Assembly (NCBI GenBank): GCA_947623455.1
Contig: OX392529.1
Location: 8,184,001 to 8,248,000 of the forward strand
From: Mimachlamys varia
Lineage: Eukaryota; Mollusca; Bivalvia; Pectinida; Pectinidae
Direction of reading: 5' to 3'
DNA: 64,000 nt
The stretch's first letter is position 1. Each line of letters begins with the position of its first letter. The position numbers and the translations under genes were made by a program. Below are positions 62,881 to 64,000 of this stretch, in pieces. The notes below the pieces were generated by a model. It searched no databases. It was not told the origin of the DNA and saw nothing but the letters and a program-made list of their open reading frames with translations.

Positions 62881-63855
62881 GAAATAGAGGTTACGAGTGG
62901 TTGTTGGATATGAAATTAATTTCACTCGAGTTAATTATTTTTTAAAAGTTACAAAAGACACGAGCTTTAGCGAGTGTCTTTTGTAACATTTTTAGAAAAT
63001 AATTAATGAGAGTGAAACAAGTTCCATATCCAATAACCACGAGTCGTGTGACCTGTTTCTACAACAATACTATTAAGTCGCAGTGACCTTGTTGTTTTCT
63101 GTGAACCGCGGATGATATTTGCGCAGTCAGAAGTAGGTTATCGTAACCCATATCTCACATCCAGTTACAAGTAGGTTATGGAAATAGAGGTTACGAGTGG
63201 TTGTTGGATATGAAATTAATTTCACTCGAGTTAAATATTTTTTAAAAGTTACAAAAGACACGAGCTTTAGCGAGTGTCTTTTGTAACATTTTTAGAAAAT
63301 AATTAATGAGAGTGAAACAAGTTCCATATCCAATAACCACGAGTCGTGTGACCTGTTTCTACAACAATACTATTAAGTCGCAGTGACCTTGTTGTTTTCT
63401 GTGAACCGCGGATGATATTTGCGCAGTCAGAAGTAGGTTATCGTAACCAATATCTCACATCCAGTTACAAGTAGGTTATGGAAATAGAGGTTACGAGTGG
63501 TTGTTGGATATGAAATTAATTTCACTCGAGTAAAATATTTTTTAAAGTTACAAAAGACACGAGCTTTAGCGAGTGTCTTTTGTAACATTTTTAGAAAATA
63601 ATTAATGAGAGTGAAACAAGTTCCATATCCAATAACCACGAGTCGTGTGACCTGTTTCTACAACAATACTATTAAGTCGCAGTGACCTTGTTGTTTTCTG
63701 TGAACCGCGGATGATATTTGCGCAGTCAGAAGTAGGTTATCGTAACCCATATCTCACATCCAGTTACAAGTAGGTTATGGAAATAGAGGTTACGAGTGGT
63801 TGTTGGATATGGAATTAATTTCACTCGAGTTAATTATTTTTTAAAAGTTACAATC
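62865..63855 (+). repeat. 300-bp tandem repeat with hairpin core, four copies (last truncated)
   Basis: gaaatagaggttacgagtgg recurs at 62,881, 63,181, 63,481 and 63,780. Each unit carries a long inverted repeat of about 170 bp centred on ttacaaaagacacgagcttt + agcgagtgtcttttgtaa, plus one copy of the caagtaggttatg minisatellite. Copy 4 breaks off near 63,852. Confidence 0.95.
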
Positions 63856-64000
63856 GTAACCCACATCTCAGATCCTGTCATAAGTAGGTTATTTTAAAAG
63901 CCCACATCTTACATCCTGTCACATGTAGGTTATTGTAACCGATATCTTCGACTTATTATGAGTTGGACCGCAGGTTTGCATATATTCCAATTAGTAGATA
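63856..64000 (+). other. Degenerate end of the donor-derived minisatellite
   Basis: Further diverged caagtaggttat-type copies (ataagtaggtta, catgtaggttat), then unique sequence to the window edge. No exon is recognisable before 64,000. Confidence 0.6.

Overview
The window is eukaryotic, AT-rich and intron-rich. It lies inside one very large plus-strand gene. The insert types (tRNA-derived SINEs, decayed non-LTR retrotransposons, a small TIR element, very long minisatellites) and the style of the CUB protein fit a mollusc, most likely a bivalve. That placement is inference, at about 0.6. No gene start, promoter, polyA site or complete unrelated gene was found; the gene runs off both edges.

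Gene: I can join 36 internal exons (1549-62642) by GT-AG sites and codon phase into one uninterrupted frame of 5394 nt, or 1798 codons. They follow a strict five-exon cycle, A (phase 1-1), B (1-2), C (2-1), D (1-2), E (2-1), and the window holds A followed by seven B-C-D-E-A modules. Each module encodes two CUB domains: B+C+first part of D, then second part of D+E+A. That makes 14 complete CUB domains plus the end of a fifteenth. The first CUB of each pair has the canonical four cysteines. The second keeps only the first disulfide pair. N-glycosylation sequons are common, so the product should be a secreted or ectodomain protein. Its ligand and biological role cannot be read from the sequence.

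Layout: 1-13,892, 13,893-27,948 and 27,949-about 34,800 are three tandem genomic units with a period of about 14.06 kb. Units 1 and 2 each carry ten exons (four CUBs, 499 codons). Unit 3 matches unit 2 almost perfectly as far as 32,090, then a retrotransposon insertion and older, diverged paralogous sequence follow. The middle unit looks like an unequal-crossover hybrid: its left part equals unit 3 and its right part equals unit 1. From 34,801 to 50,296 there is a single 15.5 kb intron, almost entirely a 47-bp minisatellite of roughly 300 copies with higher-order structure. The next intron (50,465-55,326) holds a 58-bp array, a 16-bp array and a small TIR element. From 55,327 to 62,642 ten older, diverged exons complete the series. 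The window ends in a minisatellite that duplicates the splice donor of the last exon, with a 300-bp hairpin-bearing unit amplified four times inside it.

Relic exons (1366, 15475, 29530, 34199) and a duplicated splice acceptor (12235, 26292) show continuing exon birth and death around the CUB modules.
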